From positions 1 through 60,375 of the forward strand of contig JAZODR010000023.1 in the NCBI GenBank assembly GCA_045597125.1: a stretch of 60,375 nucleotides of DNA. Reading direction: 5' to 3'. Positions 53,799 to 60,375 of this stretch are shown here, one piece after another; position 1 is the first letter of the stretch, and each line of letters starts with the position of its first letter. This DNA comes from RGIG5579 sp045597125 (lineage in GTDB: Bacteria; Bacillota; Clostridia; Oscillospirales; SIG627). Position numbers and translations under genes: made by a program. The notes under the pieces are model-generated. The model was not told the DNA's origin. It searched no databases and was given only the letters and a program-made list of their open reading frames with translations.

Positions 53799-54407
53799 TT
53801 AATGGAAATTGAGCAATCGCTCTTTGTATCGCTTACAATAGTTTTCAATACTGCAGCTGAAAATTTCATAGTCGTCATTTGGTTCCATTTTCTTTTCCAC
53901 TCGTGATACCGATAATGTCAGGTCAAGGTAGTAACTTGTGCCATCCGACAACGAAATAACATTGTATGAGTGGTGCGGTTTGAATATGTCCTCATAAGCA
54001 ATATCAACCACATAGACCTTAAAGTCCTTCATCGGCAAAAAACCTTCCTCATCAAGTACAAGGGTGATGTGCTTAAAAAGAACGGCGAAATCAAAACAAA
54101 TTCCAAAAATTCTATCACCTTGCTCAATATCGTCAAAGTCAAAATGTTGGAATACAACCGTTTTATCGTGGTGGTATTTGAAGTTCTTTCTGGCATACGA
54201 CTGAACAGTAGAGATATATTCCTCAATACTGCTATATTCCCGACCGAACCGTGTGAGTATCCATTCTCGCTCGGTGTCAGAGATTGTTGTCGCCGCCGTG
54301 TAACGACCTGCACGGTTCTGGGTGTAGTTATTATAAAAAGCAACTCCTGTGGTCGCCAGAACGGCCACACAGAGCACTATGCTCAAAGTCATTTTAATTA
54401 TCTTCAT
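53799..54407 (-). CDS. Exported transglutaminase-like cysteine protein
   Basis: 202 residues. An N-terminal membrane/signal segment (about 5-25) is followed by a papain-fold transglutaminase-like core with a visible triad: Cys in GICFDFAVL, His in PHHSYNVI, Asp in YYLDLTL. Such domains act as proteases, amidases or cross-linkers at the cell surface. Located in a mobile-element operon between a small recombinase and a membrane protein; function unknown. Confidence 0.72.
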   Translation of the reverse strand: MKIIKMTLSIVLCVAVLATTGVAFYNNYTQNRAGRYTAATTISDTEREWILTRFGREYSSIEEYISTVQSYARKNFKYHHDKTVVFQHFDFDDIEQGDRIFGICFDFAVLFKHITLVLDEEGFLPMKDFKVYVVDIAYEDIFKPHHSYNVISLSDGTSYYLDLTLSVSRVEKKMEPNDDYEIFSCSIENYCKRYKERLLNFH

Positions 54408-54411
54408 TTAT

Positions 54412-54987
54412 TTAATCTCCTAACTCAACAATCGCACTATTGGATTGCAGTATTTTTTCAAGTTTTTCACTGCGATATGAAAGATACCGTCTGGTACAGG
54501 CGATTGAACTATGCATGAGGGCTTCCTGGGTTGCCAACAAGTCTTTACCCGACTTTTCAAAAATATTTTGGGCATACATCTTTCTCCAACTATGGCTTGA
54601 TACATCGGTCATTTCCAAATAATCTATTGCCACCTTATGAATGTACCGATTAATTGCTCTTTTACCGATAGTGAATATTTTATCGTTGCGACCTTTTCCT
54701 TTTGTAATTGCATATTCGGTCAGGTATGCATACAGTTCATTTGGTACAGGCACATTTCGTTCCTTCCCAGTCTTTTCTTCTACAATTTTCAATCTGTATC
54801 CCTTATCGGTGTAGAAAAAGTCTGCGAGGCGAATTTTTAATATGTCCCCAATACGAAGGCCAACTGAACCTTCGATTGTCAGAATTCTTATGATTTGCTC
54901 ATTTCTCTTAAAGAACCCGTCGTGGTTCTCATTCATAGTTTTCATTAACAAAATATGCTCGTCCATCGTTATAGGTCTACTTGCCAT
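54412..54987 (-). CDS. Minimal tyrosine recombinase (catalytic domain only)
   Basis: 191 residues from the ATG at 54987, which has GGAGGTGCGAA before it; the longer frame to 55053 is not needed. Motifs: Arg in GSVGLRIGDILKIR, Lys in EEKTGKERN, HSWRK, and the late HSSIACTRRYLSY with the tyrosine. It lacks a core-binding domain, so it may act as an invertase, resolvase or helper. It has four bases between its stop and the next gene. Confidence 0.8.
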   Translation of the reverse strand: MASRPITMDEHILLMKTMNENHDGFFKRNEQIIRILTIEGSVGLRIGDILKIRLADFFYTDKGYRLKIVEEKTGKERNVPVPNELYAYLTEYAITKGKGRNDKIFTIGKRAINRYIHKVAIDYLEMTDVSSHSWRKMYAQNIFEKSGKDLLATQEALMHSSIACTRRYLSYRSEKLEKILQSNSAIVELGD

Positions 54988-55120
54988 TTCGCACCTCCAA
55001 AGTTCTCGTTTTTTCATACAGGAGTTCCCGTTTTTGCCCGTTGTTTGCGACAATACTTGAAAACCCCTGTGTTTGCTTGATTTTGCAGTTCCCCTTTTTT
55101 ATAAAAAGGGAATTCTACTG

Positions 55121-55402
55121 CTATTCGTGCCCTTTGTCGTAGATTGCTTCGCAAATCAGGCGACAGGCAATTTTGAAACCGACCAAGAATGAAGAATATT
55201 CTAAATGGCAGGACATAGTGCCACACTTGTCCACATAGGCATTCAAAAGGTCTTTCTGATTATCGGTCATTGTTTCTTCAAGTGCTTCTCTTGCGACCCC
55301 TGCTTCGTGTAGGGCAGTGTTATATTCGTCGCTACGGTGCATAGGTCTATCAAAGAGATTAAGATTGCCGTAAAACAGGTCTCTAATTGTTTGGTCAGTC
55401 AT
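55121..55402 (-). CDS. DUF6809-like small protein
   Basis: 93 residues from the ATG at 55402 with GAGGTGACC upstream. TIRDLFYGNLNLFDRP, a helical middle (QKDLLNAYVDKCG) and EYSSFLVGFKIACRLICEAIYD match the small helical DUF6809-type proteins frequent in clostridial mobile elements. Function unknown. Confidence 0.68.
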   Translation of the reverse strand: MTDQTIRDLFYGNLNLFDRPMHRSDEYNTALHEAGVAREALEETMTDNQKDLLNAYVDKCGTMSCHLEYSSFLVGFKIACRLICEAIYDKGHE

Positions 55403-55406
55403 AAGG

Positions 55407-55598
55407 TCACCTCTTTCCGAGTTCGCTCTCGTCCACACCGTAAACACGATATACGGTTTTGGGAGCAATTTCTTCTTTCTCAATAACAATGTGGTCAACC
55501 CCGACAGGGAGGATAATGTCCACAGTGCCACCGAAATGCGATGGCATAACTAAACCACCGTCTTGCTGCATCTCATACTGTAAAACTAAAATCTTCAT
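55407..55598 (-). CDS. Hypothetical small protein
   Basis: 63 residues, beta-rich, not recognised (MKILVLQYEMQQDGG...). Of two in-frame ATGs, 55598 is chosen because AAGGAGA is then seven bases away; the ATG at 55604 abuts it. First gene of the minus-strand operon. Its stop is four bases before the DUF6809-like start. Confidence 0.55.
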   Translation of the reverse strand: MKILVLQYEMQQDGGLVMPSHFGGTVDIILPVGVDHIVIEKEEIAPKTVYRVYGVDESELGKR

Positions 55599-55752
55599 AA
55601 ACATTCTCCTTTCTGATGTTATGTAAGTGGTGCCGCTGGCTCGGCACCTGCATCAACAAAGATAATGAAGGAGGATTGGAGGAGGAATGAAAAAATTAAC
55701 ACACAACTTGCCCTAATTGCCAGAGAGCATTGAAAGGTAGAAAGGTCAAAAA

Positions 55753-55871
55753 TGAAAAAAAGACCTACATACAAAACTCCCGTCAGAGTTTGTATGTAAG
55801 TCTAAAAATCAATATGTTATGTGCTATTCAGTTGTTATACTAATTATAGCATACTTTACCTTTAAAGCCAA
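55753..55871 (-). promoter_or_regulatory. Promoter followed by an early terminator, before the 63-aa gene
   Basis: Minus strand: -35 TTGGCT (complement of 55866-55871), 17-bp spacer, -10 TATAAT (complement of 55843-55848) with TG extension. About 35 nt downstream a long hairpin (AGACTTACATACAAACTC with its near-perfect complement, 55761-55803) is followed by T7. Transcripts would stop early unless read-through is allowed. The operon begins 155 bp further on. Confidence 0.7.
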
Positions 55872-56278
55872 GAGGTTTTTGACATTTTCCTACATAAACC
55901 GACAAATTTTTCATAACCCCAAATGATAGGTAAGAACTTCTTTTCGTTCCACCCACCCGACCTTTTATATAACTCTTAAAAAGAGAAATGATTATATGTA
56001 AGTGATATGAGACCCCATATAAAAACCTTGATTTTTAAGGGGTGTTGTGGTATCATAAGGTAAAGTTAATCGGTGGTTATTGTTTTGGAGCGATAAAAGT
56101 AATTTTTACCCAAGAATTACCCACATTACCCACAGATTACCCAAGACATCCGAGAAGATATGAGATTTTATGACACGATATGAGAGGTTATGAGAACCCT
56201 ATAAAATTCACTGTTTTTTCGGTATCTTATGAGACTTTATGAGAGGATATGAGAAGTTATGCCAAACTCCTTATCTAT
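55872..56278. other. Right end of element II: arm sites and TATGAGA repeats
   Basis: No coding sequence. (T/A)TTACCCA motifs at 56105-56112, 56116-56123, 56125-56132 and 56136-56143 match those at the left end of element II. Six copies of TATGAGA follow between about 56159 and 56258, a likely accessory-protein binding array next to attachment site 3. Confidence 0.72.
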
Positions 56279-56390
56279 CCCCACGATGAAGCCCCTTGAT
56301 TAAAAAAGTGCCGTAAAATAGCGGTATTACAGGGTTTTTGAAACTCTATTAAAACCGATTTACGACACATTTACGACAAATGAAAAAATG
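56279..56390 (+). repeat. attachment site 3 and left end of element III (112-bp repeat, copy 2)
   Basis: Direct repeat of 37103-37214 with 6 mismatches. The lysS codons for PTMKPLD and stop are at 56280-56303. TTTACGACA occurs at 56359-56367 and 56370-56378. Confidence 0.88.
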
Positions 56391-56392
56391 GA

Positions 56393-56425
56393 TAACCCCC
56401 GACGAGAAATCGTCGGGGGTTATTT
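56393..56425. terminator. Terminator of the element III cargo operon
   Basis: TAACCCCCGACGA pairs perfectly with TCGTCGGGGGTTA around GAAA. It occupies the same position as the unrelated hairpin at 37217 in element I. Confidence 0.85.
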
Positions 56426-56447
56426 GTGCTTTTATTATTCTCTTGCT

Positions 56448-58193
56448 TTAAAACTCAACGAAGATAAAATCTTCGGTTTCTTTTGCCAAACTTTCAATAT
56501 CTCTCTTTCCAGAGGGCTTATATGGGAAAGCGGTTCTTATTTTAAACCATCTCGGAACCATATCTGTGTTATTGTATTTGGTATAAATCAGTTTTTGCAA
56601 TTCGCTTAATCGTTGTAACAACAGTTCATTATTACCACTATACTTTAAAGCATATTGTTCAACAAAGATAAGGTGAAGCGCTAATTCCTTGTTGCCTGCT
56701 TCGTTAGTTTTTCCGACACAGTCACACATTTTTATGTCTTTTTCTCCACGAACTGCATCTTCTATGTCAAAATTATATATCTTGTTGCCATTAACGATTG
56801 TAAAGTCTTCTTTTCTACCTTGTACAAACAAATCTCCACTTTCAGAGATATAGCCTATATCTCCAGTGCAATTCCACTTGCGATTGTCTTTGTCATAATA
56901 AAAGTATTCGTTTGTTGCTTCGGGTTTCTTGTAATAGCATTTCATACCGCAAGGTGTATTAATTAAAATATTGCCTCGTTCCATATATTTTAATTCATTG
57001 AAATCGTCATCGAAGATTCCGATTGTTACACCAGGAATCGGTAGTCCAACTGAACCATCGGGATGAGCAACATTTTGTGATTGGCTTGTTGCTTGTGCGC
57101 CACATTCGCATTGACCGTAAGCGACACGAAGAACGGAATCATTACCCATTCTTCTCCAACTGGTCTCGATTTTTTCTTTGACCTCTTTGGTCAAAGCTTC
57201 TCCACCCTCAAAGGGGTATTTTAATCCTTTTAGTTTTTTGCCCTTTATCAACTGTTCATCCAAGAATCCCTCATACATACTCGTAGGAGCAATTGTAAAC
57301 TCCATTTGATGTTTAATAACATTTTTAACGAATATATCTCTTTCGAAGCGTGGGTCTTGGAAAATAACAACACCGCAATGCAGAGGCAAATGAATCGATG
57401 TGTTCAAACCTGTGGAATACCAAGGAGGAACAATTTGATACATTTTTTGACCTCTAACGATGTCAATTGTATTAGCATCGTAAGATAAAACCGAATACTG
57501 GAAACTATCGTGGGTTAATACAATTGCTTTTGATGCTCCTGTTGTACCAGAGGAGTACACCAAGCAAAGCGGGTAATCCTTTTCGTATTCAAAGACGGTT
57601 GGGGGTTCGGTGTTTTTACCCTCTTTGATAAATTGATTCCACCATAGCTCGTTGTTCGTTAAACTCAATTTTTCCTTTGCAGGCAGCAACCGCAGCAGAC
57701 TTGAGTTTAATGTGGGAACTACAACGACATTTTCAATGCTTGATTTTTCTACAACCGTCTTAATAATTGGATAGAATTTATCCATAACAATTAACAACTT
57801 GCTTTCGCAATCGTTAATTCTGTCTACCATTTGGTCTAAATCAAAGTAAGGTGCCATCAAGTTGGCAACTGCACCTATCTTCGCCAAAGCATAAACAGTG
57901 TATATTGCTTCGGGAATACCTGCACAACAGACGGTAACAAAATCGCCTTTTTGCACTCCGTATTTCTTCAATGATTGTGCGGTTTTGTCAATCTCGTTAA
58001 ATAATTTGCGATATTTGATTTTGCTACCAAAGAACATAATAGCAACATCATCCAAATAGTCAGCATTTGCTTTAACTATATCTTGATATACAGTCATATC
58101 ATTATGTATTGCTGCCAACTTATCTGCGATAAAGTATTTTTCCCATGGTTTGTCTATTGACGCATAGCCCGTCATTTTGTTTTCTGTTGACAT
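56448..58193 (-). CDS. AMP-forming acid ligase C (class I adenylate-forming superfamily), element III
   Basis: 581 residues, complete. Motifs: A3 SSGTTGASK, A5 YGQCECG, A7 CTGDIGY (the usual His is Cys), A8 GRKEDFTIVNG, A10 PSGKRD. The N terminus KMTGYASIDKPWEKYF carries the array's signature. Its start overlaps the membrane-protein gene by 22 bp, so the three cargo genes are translationally coupled. It should form an acyl-adenylate; the acid and acceptor are unknown. It occupies the same place and orientation as ligase A in element I but is a distant relative. Confidence 0.9.
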   Translation of the reverse strand: MSTENKMTGYASIDKPWEKYFIADKLAAIHNDMTVYQDIVKANADYLDDVAIMFFGSKIKYRKLFNEIDKTAQSLKKYGVQKGDFVTVCCAGIPEAIYTVYALAKIGAVANLMAPYFDLDQMVDRINDCESKLLIVMDKFYPIIKTVVEKSSIENVVVVPTLNSSLLRLLPAKEKLSLTNNELWWNQFIKEGKNTEPPTVFEYEKDYPLCLVYSSGTTGASKAIVLTHDSFQYSVLSYDANTIDIVRGQKMYQIVPPWYSTGLNTSIHLPLHCGVVIFQDPRFERDIFVKNVIKHQMEFTIAPTSMYEGFLDEQLIKGKKLKGLKYPFEGGEALTKEVKEKIETSWRRMGNDSVLRVAYGQCECGAQATSQSQNVAHPDGSVGLPIPGVTIGIFDDDFNELKYMERGNILINTPCGMKCYYKKPEATNEYFYYDKDNRKWNCTGDIGYISESGDLFVQGRKEDFTIVNGNKIYNFDIEDAVRGEKDIKMCDCVGKTNEAGNKELALHLIFVEQYALKYSGNNELLLQRLSELQKLIYTKYNNTDMVPRWFKIRTAFPYKPSGKRDIESLAKETEDFIFVEF

Positions 58194-58828
58194 TGTTTTA
58201 TTTCCTCCAGTTTTGGCAATCTATAATCCTTAATCATCGGTACCTCTGTTGTCTGTTTTTTAACCCAGTCTTCGTATATTTGATAACAGCCCTTGTAGAA
58301 ATCGGGATATTGGCAAAGTTCGAGTTTTTGAACATCAGGGTTGTTTACGGCAATAAAGTACCGATATGACATTAAATTATCAATAATATCAAAATGAAGA
58401 ACACCATTGTTAATAATGGCGGCAACTCCTTCTAAATGAACAAGATAATTGACTAGGTTTTGCCTTTTATCTTTATCGTTAGCATAATAGTTATAAAACT
58501 CTTTTCGGTATTCATCAGTCAGTTCGTTCTTATCATATTTTTCAAAATAATTATCTAAATCAGACTCAACCTCTGTCAATTCGGAATTGCTAATAAACTG
58601 ATTATTCAATTCCATTATAAATTGCGATTCGTTAAGATATTCATTGCTCTTAAACTCAATCAAAAATGCAGCAGCACCAATTATGGTAAATATGGTGGTG
58701 ACTGTTTCGTCAAACTTATCCCATTTGCAGAATAGTTGACCACAAACATACACAACGCAAAAAAGAACCATAAGAACAATGCAAAATGCTATTGATTTGC
58801 TTTTGCTTCTTCTAACCTTTTTGTTCAT
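58172..58828 (-). CDS. Membrane-anchored hypothetical protein of the element III cargo operon
   Basis: 218 residues from the ATG at 58828 (GGGAGGTAG upstream). Two membrane segments near the N terminus (about 11-32 and 41-58) are followed by a soluble helical domain rich in acidic and aromatic residues (LDNYFEKYDKNELTDEYRKEFYNYY...). The layout resembles DUF4760-type proteins but no family is certain. It overlaps the acyltransferase by 17 bp and the ligase by 22 bp. It may anchor the pathway at the membrane. It has no counterpart in elements I or II. Confidence 0.7.
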   Translation of the reverse strand: MNKKVRRSKSKSIAFCIVLMVLFCVVYVCGQLFCKWDKFDETVTTIFTIIGAAAFLIEFKSNEYLNESQFIMELNNQFISNSELTEVESDLDNYFEKYDKNELTDEYRKEFYNYYANDKDKRQNLVNYLVHLEGVAAIINNGVLHFDIIDNLMSYRYFIAVNNPDVQKLELCQYPDFYKGCYQIYEDWVKKQTTEVPMIKDYRLPKLEEIKQCQQKTK

Positions 58829-59762
58829 CAATTCTACCTCCCAATCTCTTATTAAACAAAAATGCATTTTGTATTGTGGGGTGAATTGTTTTCAAATGCT
58901 CAAAAGCTTGTTCATAAGAGGTGATGTTTCTATCGCAAAACATAGTATCTATAACATCTTGCTCTGTATAAGAGGTGTCTTTGTTGTCATTGATAATACT
59001 GTCTATGAATATCTGTCGATAGTTTTCAGGAAAGTCTTTACGAGAACATACACCAACAGATTCAAAAATACGCCATTTCAATGTGGCAAGTGCATCGCGA
59101 AGATAACTTGTTAATTTGTGCTTATCGTCCCAAGTGTTTACAACCTCAATGTTTTTACCAATAGCGACATACATATGCTTTCCGTAACATTCAAGCGCTA
59201 CGGGAACAATCTGTGCTTTACTTTGAATTGCGATATCAGCCGTGCCATAAAACAATCCCATAACAGGCTGGTTGACTGATATGTTCCAGGCACCTTCGGG
59301 GAAAATCATCAAGCTGCCACCATTTTGCAACAAGGCAATAGCGGTTTCCTTTGCAATTAGTCGGTCTTCTTTGTCTTTAGAATCAAGACATATAACACCG
59401 TTTAAGCCTAACATAAAACCATCAATGTTTTTATATACCTCTCTTGGGTCGCCAAGAAATAACCAACACGGATTCTTTATTGCTTCAAATGCCGATTCAA
59501 TATCAACACCACCGATATGTGTACAAGCATAAATTATCGGCTCTTTTGTCTTTATTCGCTCGTCACATACAATTGTCAACTTGATTCTATTGATTTTTCG
59601 CAAAAGAATAATACAAGGGACAAGCAACCAATGAAAAAAATTATGGAGTTTTATGTGTTTGGGAGTGGCACCGTTTTTCTCATAATACAGTTTTCGTTTT
59701 TGTATGTAATATTTGTCCAACTCATTTTGAGTTAAGGTTAAGCCTTTAATGATGGAAAACAC
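58812..59762 (-). CDS. PlsC-like acyltransferase (LPLAT superfamily), element III
   Basis: 316 residues, intact. Motifs: HIGGVD (HX4D catalytic pair), VICLDSKDKEDR, MIFPEGAWN (the FPEG substrate loop) and VPVALE. A hydrophobic segment near 41-55 (FFHWLLVPCIILL) suggests membrane association. Enzymes of this family move acyl groups to lysophospholipids or related acceptors. The GTG at 59762 is the start because AGGAGGAG lies just upstream; the longer frame from 59843 would run through the leader and its terminator. First gene of the cargo operon. Confidence 0.88.
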   Translation of the reverse strand: MFSIIKGLTLTQNELDKYYIQKRKLYYEKNGATPKHIKLHNFFHWLLVPCIILLRKINRIKLTIVCDERIKTKEPIIYACTHIGGVDIESAFEAIKNPCWLFLGDPREVYKNIDGFMLGLNGVICLDSKDKEDRLIAKETAIALLQNGGSLMIFPEGAWNISVNQPVMGLFYGTADIAIQSKAQIVPVALECYGKHMYVAIGKNIEVVNTWDDKHKLTSYLRDALATLKWRIFESVGVCSRKDFPENYRQIFIDSIINDNKDTSYTEQDVIDTMFCDRNITSYEQAFEHLKTIHPTIQNAFLFNKRLGGRIDEQKG

Positions 59763-59778
59763 AAAACTCCTCCTACAA

Positions 59779-59949
59779 TAAAAAAGTGCGCTCCGAAGGA
59801 CGCACCGAAAAATGCTTCCCTCAATGTTGCTACACATCTGCACAAAGTCATGGAGAGAGAATACATTTTTACCAAATAGTATTCCCCCAACTTGTGCCTA
59901 TTCAGATGTGTAGCCCTTACAGTATAGCACAAAACCCTATAATTAGCAA
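59779..59949 (-). promoter_or_regulatory. Promoter and structured leader with terminator before the acyltransferase (element III)
   Basis: Minus strand: TTGCTA (complement of 59944-59949), 17-bp spacer, TATACT (complement of 59921-59926). The leader has a perfect 12-bp stem (59903-59914 with 59829-59840), with GCACAA/TTGTGC and GGAATAC/GTATTC helices inside. A UUCG-loop terminator (59786-59805) and T6 come directly before the ribosome binding site. The same plan as in element II with mostly different primary sequence. Confidence 0.76.
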
Positions 59950-59970
59950 TGGTTTTTGAAAAAATGTCGC

Positions 59971-60375
59971 AATCTTCATGAGTTATAACGATTCTTATAG
60001 AATCTTTATGACTCTTTTTCTTTTATATAAGAGTCTTTATTAATCATGATGATTATATAAGCATTATGAGTCTTTATCTTAAACATAGAGTCATTGAGAG
60101 TTATCAAGATTAAGAAAAGAGTAAAGAATCCTCTTGATTGTTTAAAGAGTAGAGATGATTACTTGAAATAAAAAAATTAATAGAATAGATTCTAATTACA
60201 ATACTTTTAATTTAAGAAGGAGGAATTACAAACCATACACACATAAGGAAATATATGAAGGTGGAATTACAAAAGAAACCCGACCAAGTGTGGTCAACCC
60301 TGTATCACCGTTTTTGCGAAACCTATGGAAATGTTCAAACGGAAAAACGGCGGTACCGTCAATCTTAACCCGAGT
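59971..60375 (+). repeat. Iteron-like conserved leader (copy 2, element III)
   Basis: Near-identical copy of 39071-39478. It runs to the last base of the window, where the structured segment of element I would begin. Confidence 0.82.
60255..60368 (+). CDS. Conserved 37-residue peptide, element III copy
   Basis: Intact frame with the same ribosome binding site as the element I copy. Three base differences: one changes Arg9 to Pro, two are silent. Confidence 0.55.
   Translation: MKVELQKKPDQVWSTLYHRFCETYGNVQTEKRRYRQS

Larger units (their letters stand above)
43508..56303 (-). mobile_element. Element II: 12.8-kb integrative element
   Basis: Lies between attachment sites 2 and 3. TTTACCCA-type arm motifs occur twice at the left end and four times at the right. 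Contents: int, zinc-finger gene, xis, 137-aa gene, gpII/X-like replication protein, 176-aa gene, acyltransferase (frameshifted) and AMP ligase B, mazF, membrane protein, transglutaminase-like gene, minimal recombinase, DUF6809-like and a 63-aa gene. Confidence 0.77.
56279..60375 (-). mobile_element. Element III, left part (runs off the window)
   Basis: Same chassis as element I: the identical type of left end and, from 59971, the same iteron-like leader and 37-codon ORF. Its cargo slot (about 56391-59970) holds a three-gene operon. By analogy a TcpM-like gene, ssb, xis and int should lie beyond 60375. Confidence 0.8.

Noticed and set aside
59763..59843. 27-codon N-terminal extension of the element III acyltransferase
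   Set aside because: It would be translated through the attenuator stem and terminator; the GTG at 59762 has a strong AGGAGGAG and matches the start of the element II copy.
37103..60375. Conjugative element (ICE)
   Set aside because: No VirB4/VirD4-type ATPase, no classical relaxase and no transfer operon is visible; at most the elements are mobilizable.

Overview
The window looks like chromosome of an uncultured, probably gut-associated, spore-forming member of the Clostridia (Bacillota). The evidence is bofA/DUF2508 and cwlD sporulation genes, a clostridial pyruvate:ferredoxin oxidoreductase, an ftsEX-ctpA-envC cluster, and Tn916-type integrases. The taxonomic call is inference from gene content and base composition.

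Layout. (1) 1-3.8 kb: visibly GC-rich DNA with the 3' part of a PFOR gene, bofA, a DUF2508 gene and azlCD. (2) 3.8-37.1 kb: ordinary AT-richer core chromosome. It holds an XRE regulator, divergent MATE and MFS transporters sharing a palindromic promoter, a GHL10-amidase fusion, FAD dehydrogenase-glnA, tRNA-Val(GAC), a DUF4353 lipoprotein, xpt, a parC-type topoisomerase, hflX, rpmE, cwlD, two paralogous secreted/anchored proteins, a xerC/D-like recombinase, a methionine gamma-lyase-family gene with gpmI, rsmE, a CdaR/PucR-type regulator, and the colinear run ftsE-ftsX-ctpA-envC-greA-lysS. (3) 37.1-60.4 kb: a tandem array of integrative elements inserted at the 3' end of lysS.

The array is the main discovery. 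The last seven lysS codons plus stop (PTMKPLD*) occur three times, at 37104-37127, 43509-43532 and 56280-56303. They divide the region into element I (about 6.4 kb), element II (about 12.8 kb) and the left part of element III, which runs off the window. The ends of I and III carry repeated TTTACGACA motifs; the ends of II carry repeated TTACCCA motifs. These behave as arm-type integrase sites and independently support the boundaries. Elements I and III share the same chassis: a 112-bp left end with 6 mismatches, and about 400 bp of iteron-like leader with a conserved 37-codon ORF. Between these two conserved blocks sits a variable cargo slot. Element I carries one AMP-forming ligase there. Element III carries a three-gene operon (PlsC-like acyltransferase, membrane protein, AMP-forming ligase).

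Element I then continues with an exceptionally structured 200-bp segment (cloverleaf-like fold, long hairpin, 20-bp palindrome), a tyrosine-recombinase-like protein that may be a TcpM-type relaxase, SSB, a DUF3970-like protein, Xis and Int. No relaxase of a classical family and no type IV secretion gene is seen, so the elements look mobilizable rather than conjugative.

Element II is a different chassis: a gpII/X-like replication initiator with nearby iterons and hairpins, its own Xis/Int, a minimal tyrosine recombinase, a transglutaminase-like protein and an orphan MazF. It carries a related cargo: an acyltransferase frameshifted exactly at its catalytic histidine, and a third AMP-forming ligase. 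The acyltransferase transcripts of II and III both begin with long structured leaders ending in a UUCG-loop terminator just before the ribosome binding site, which suggests transcription attenuation. The substrate and purpose of the ligase/acyltransferase cargo are unknown.
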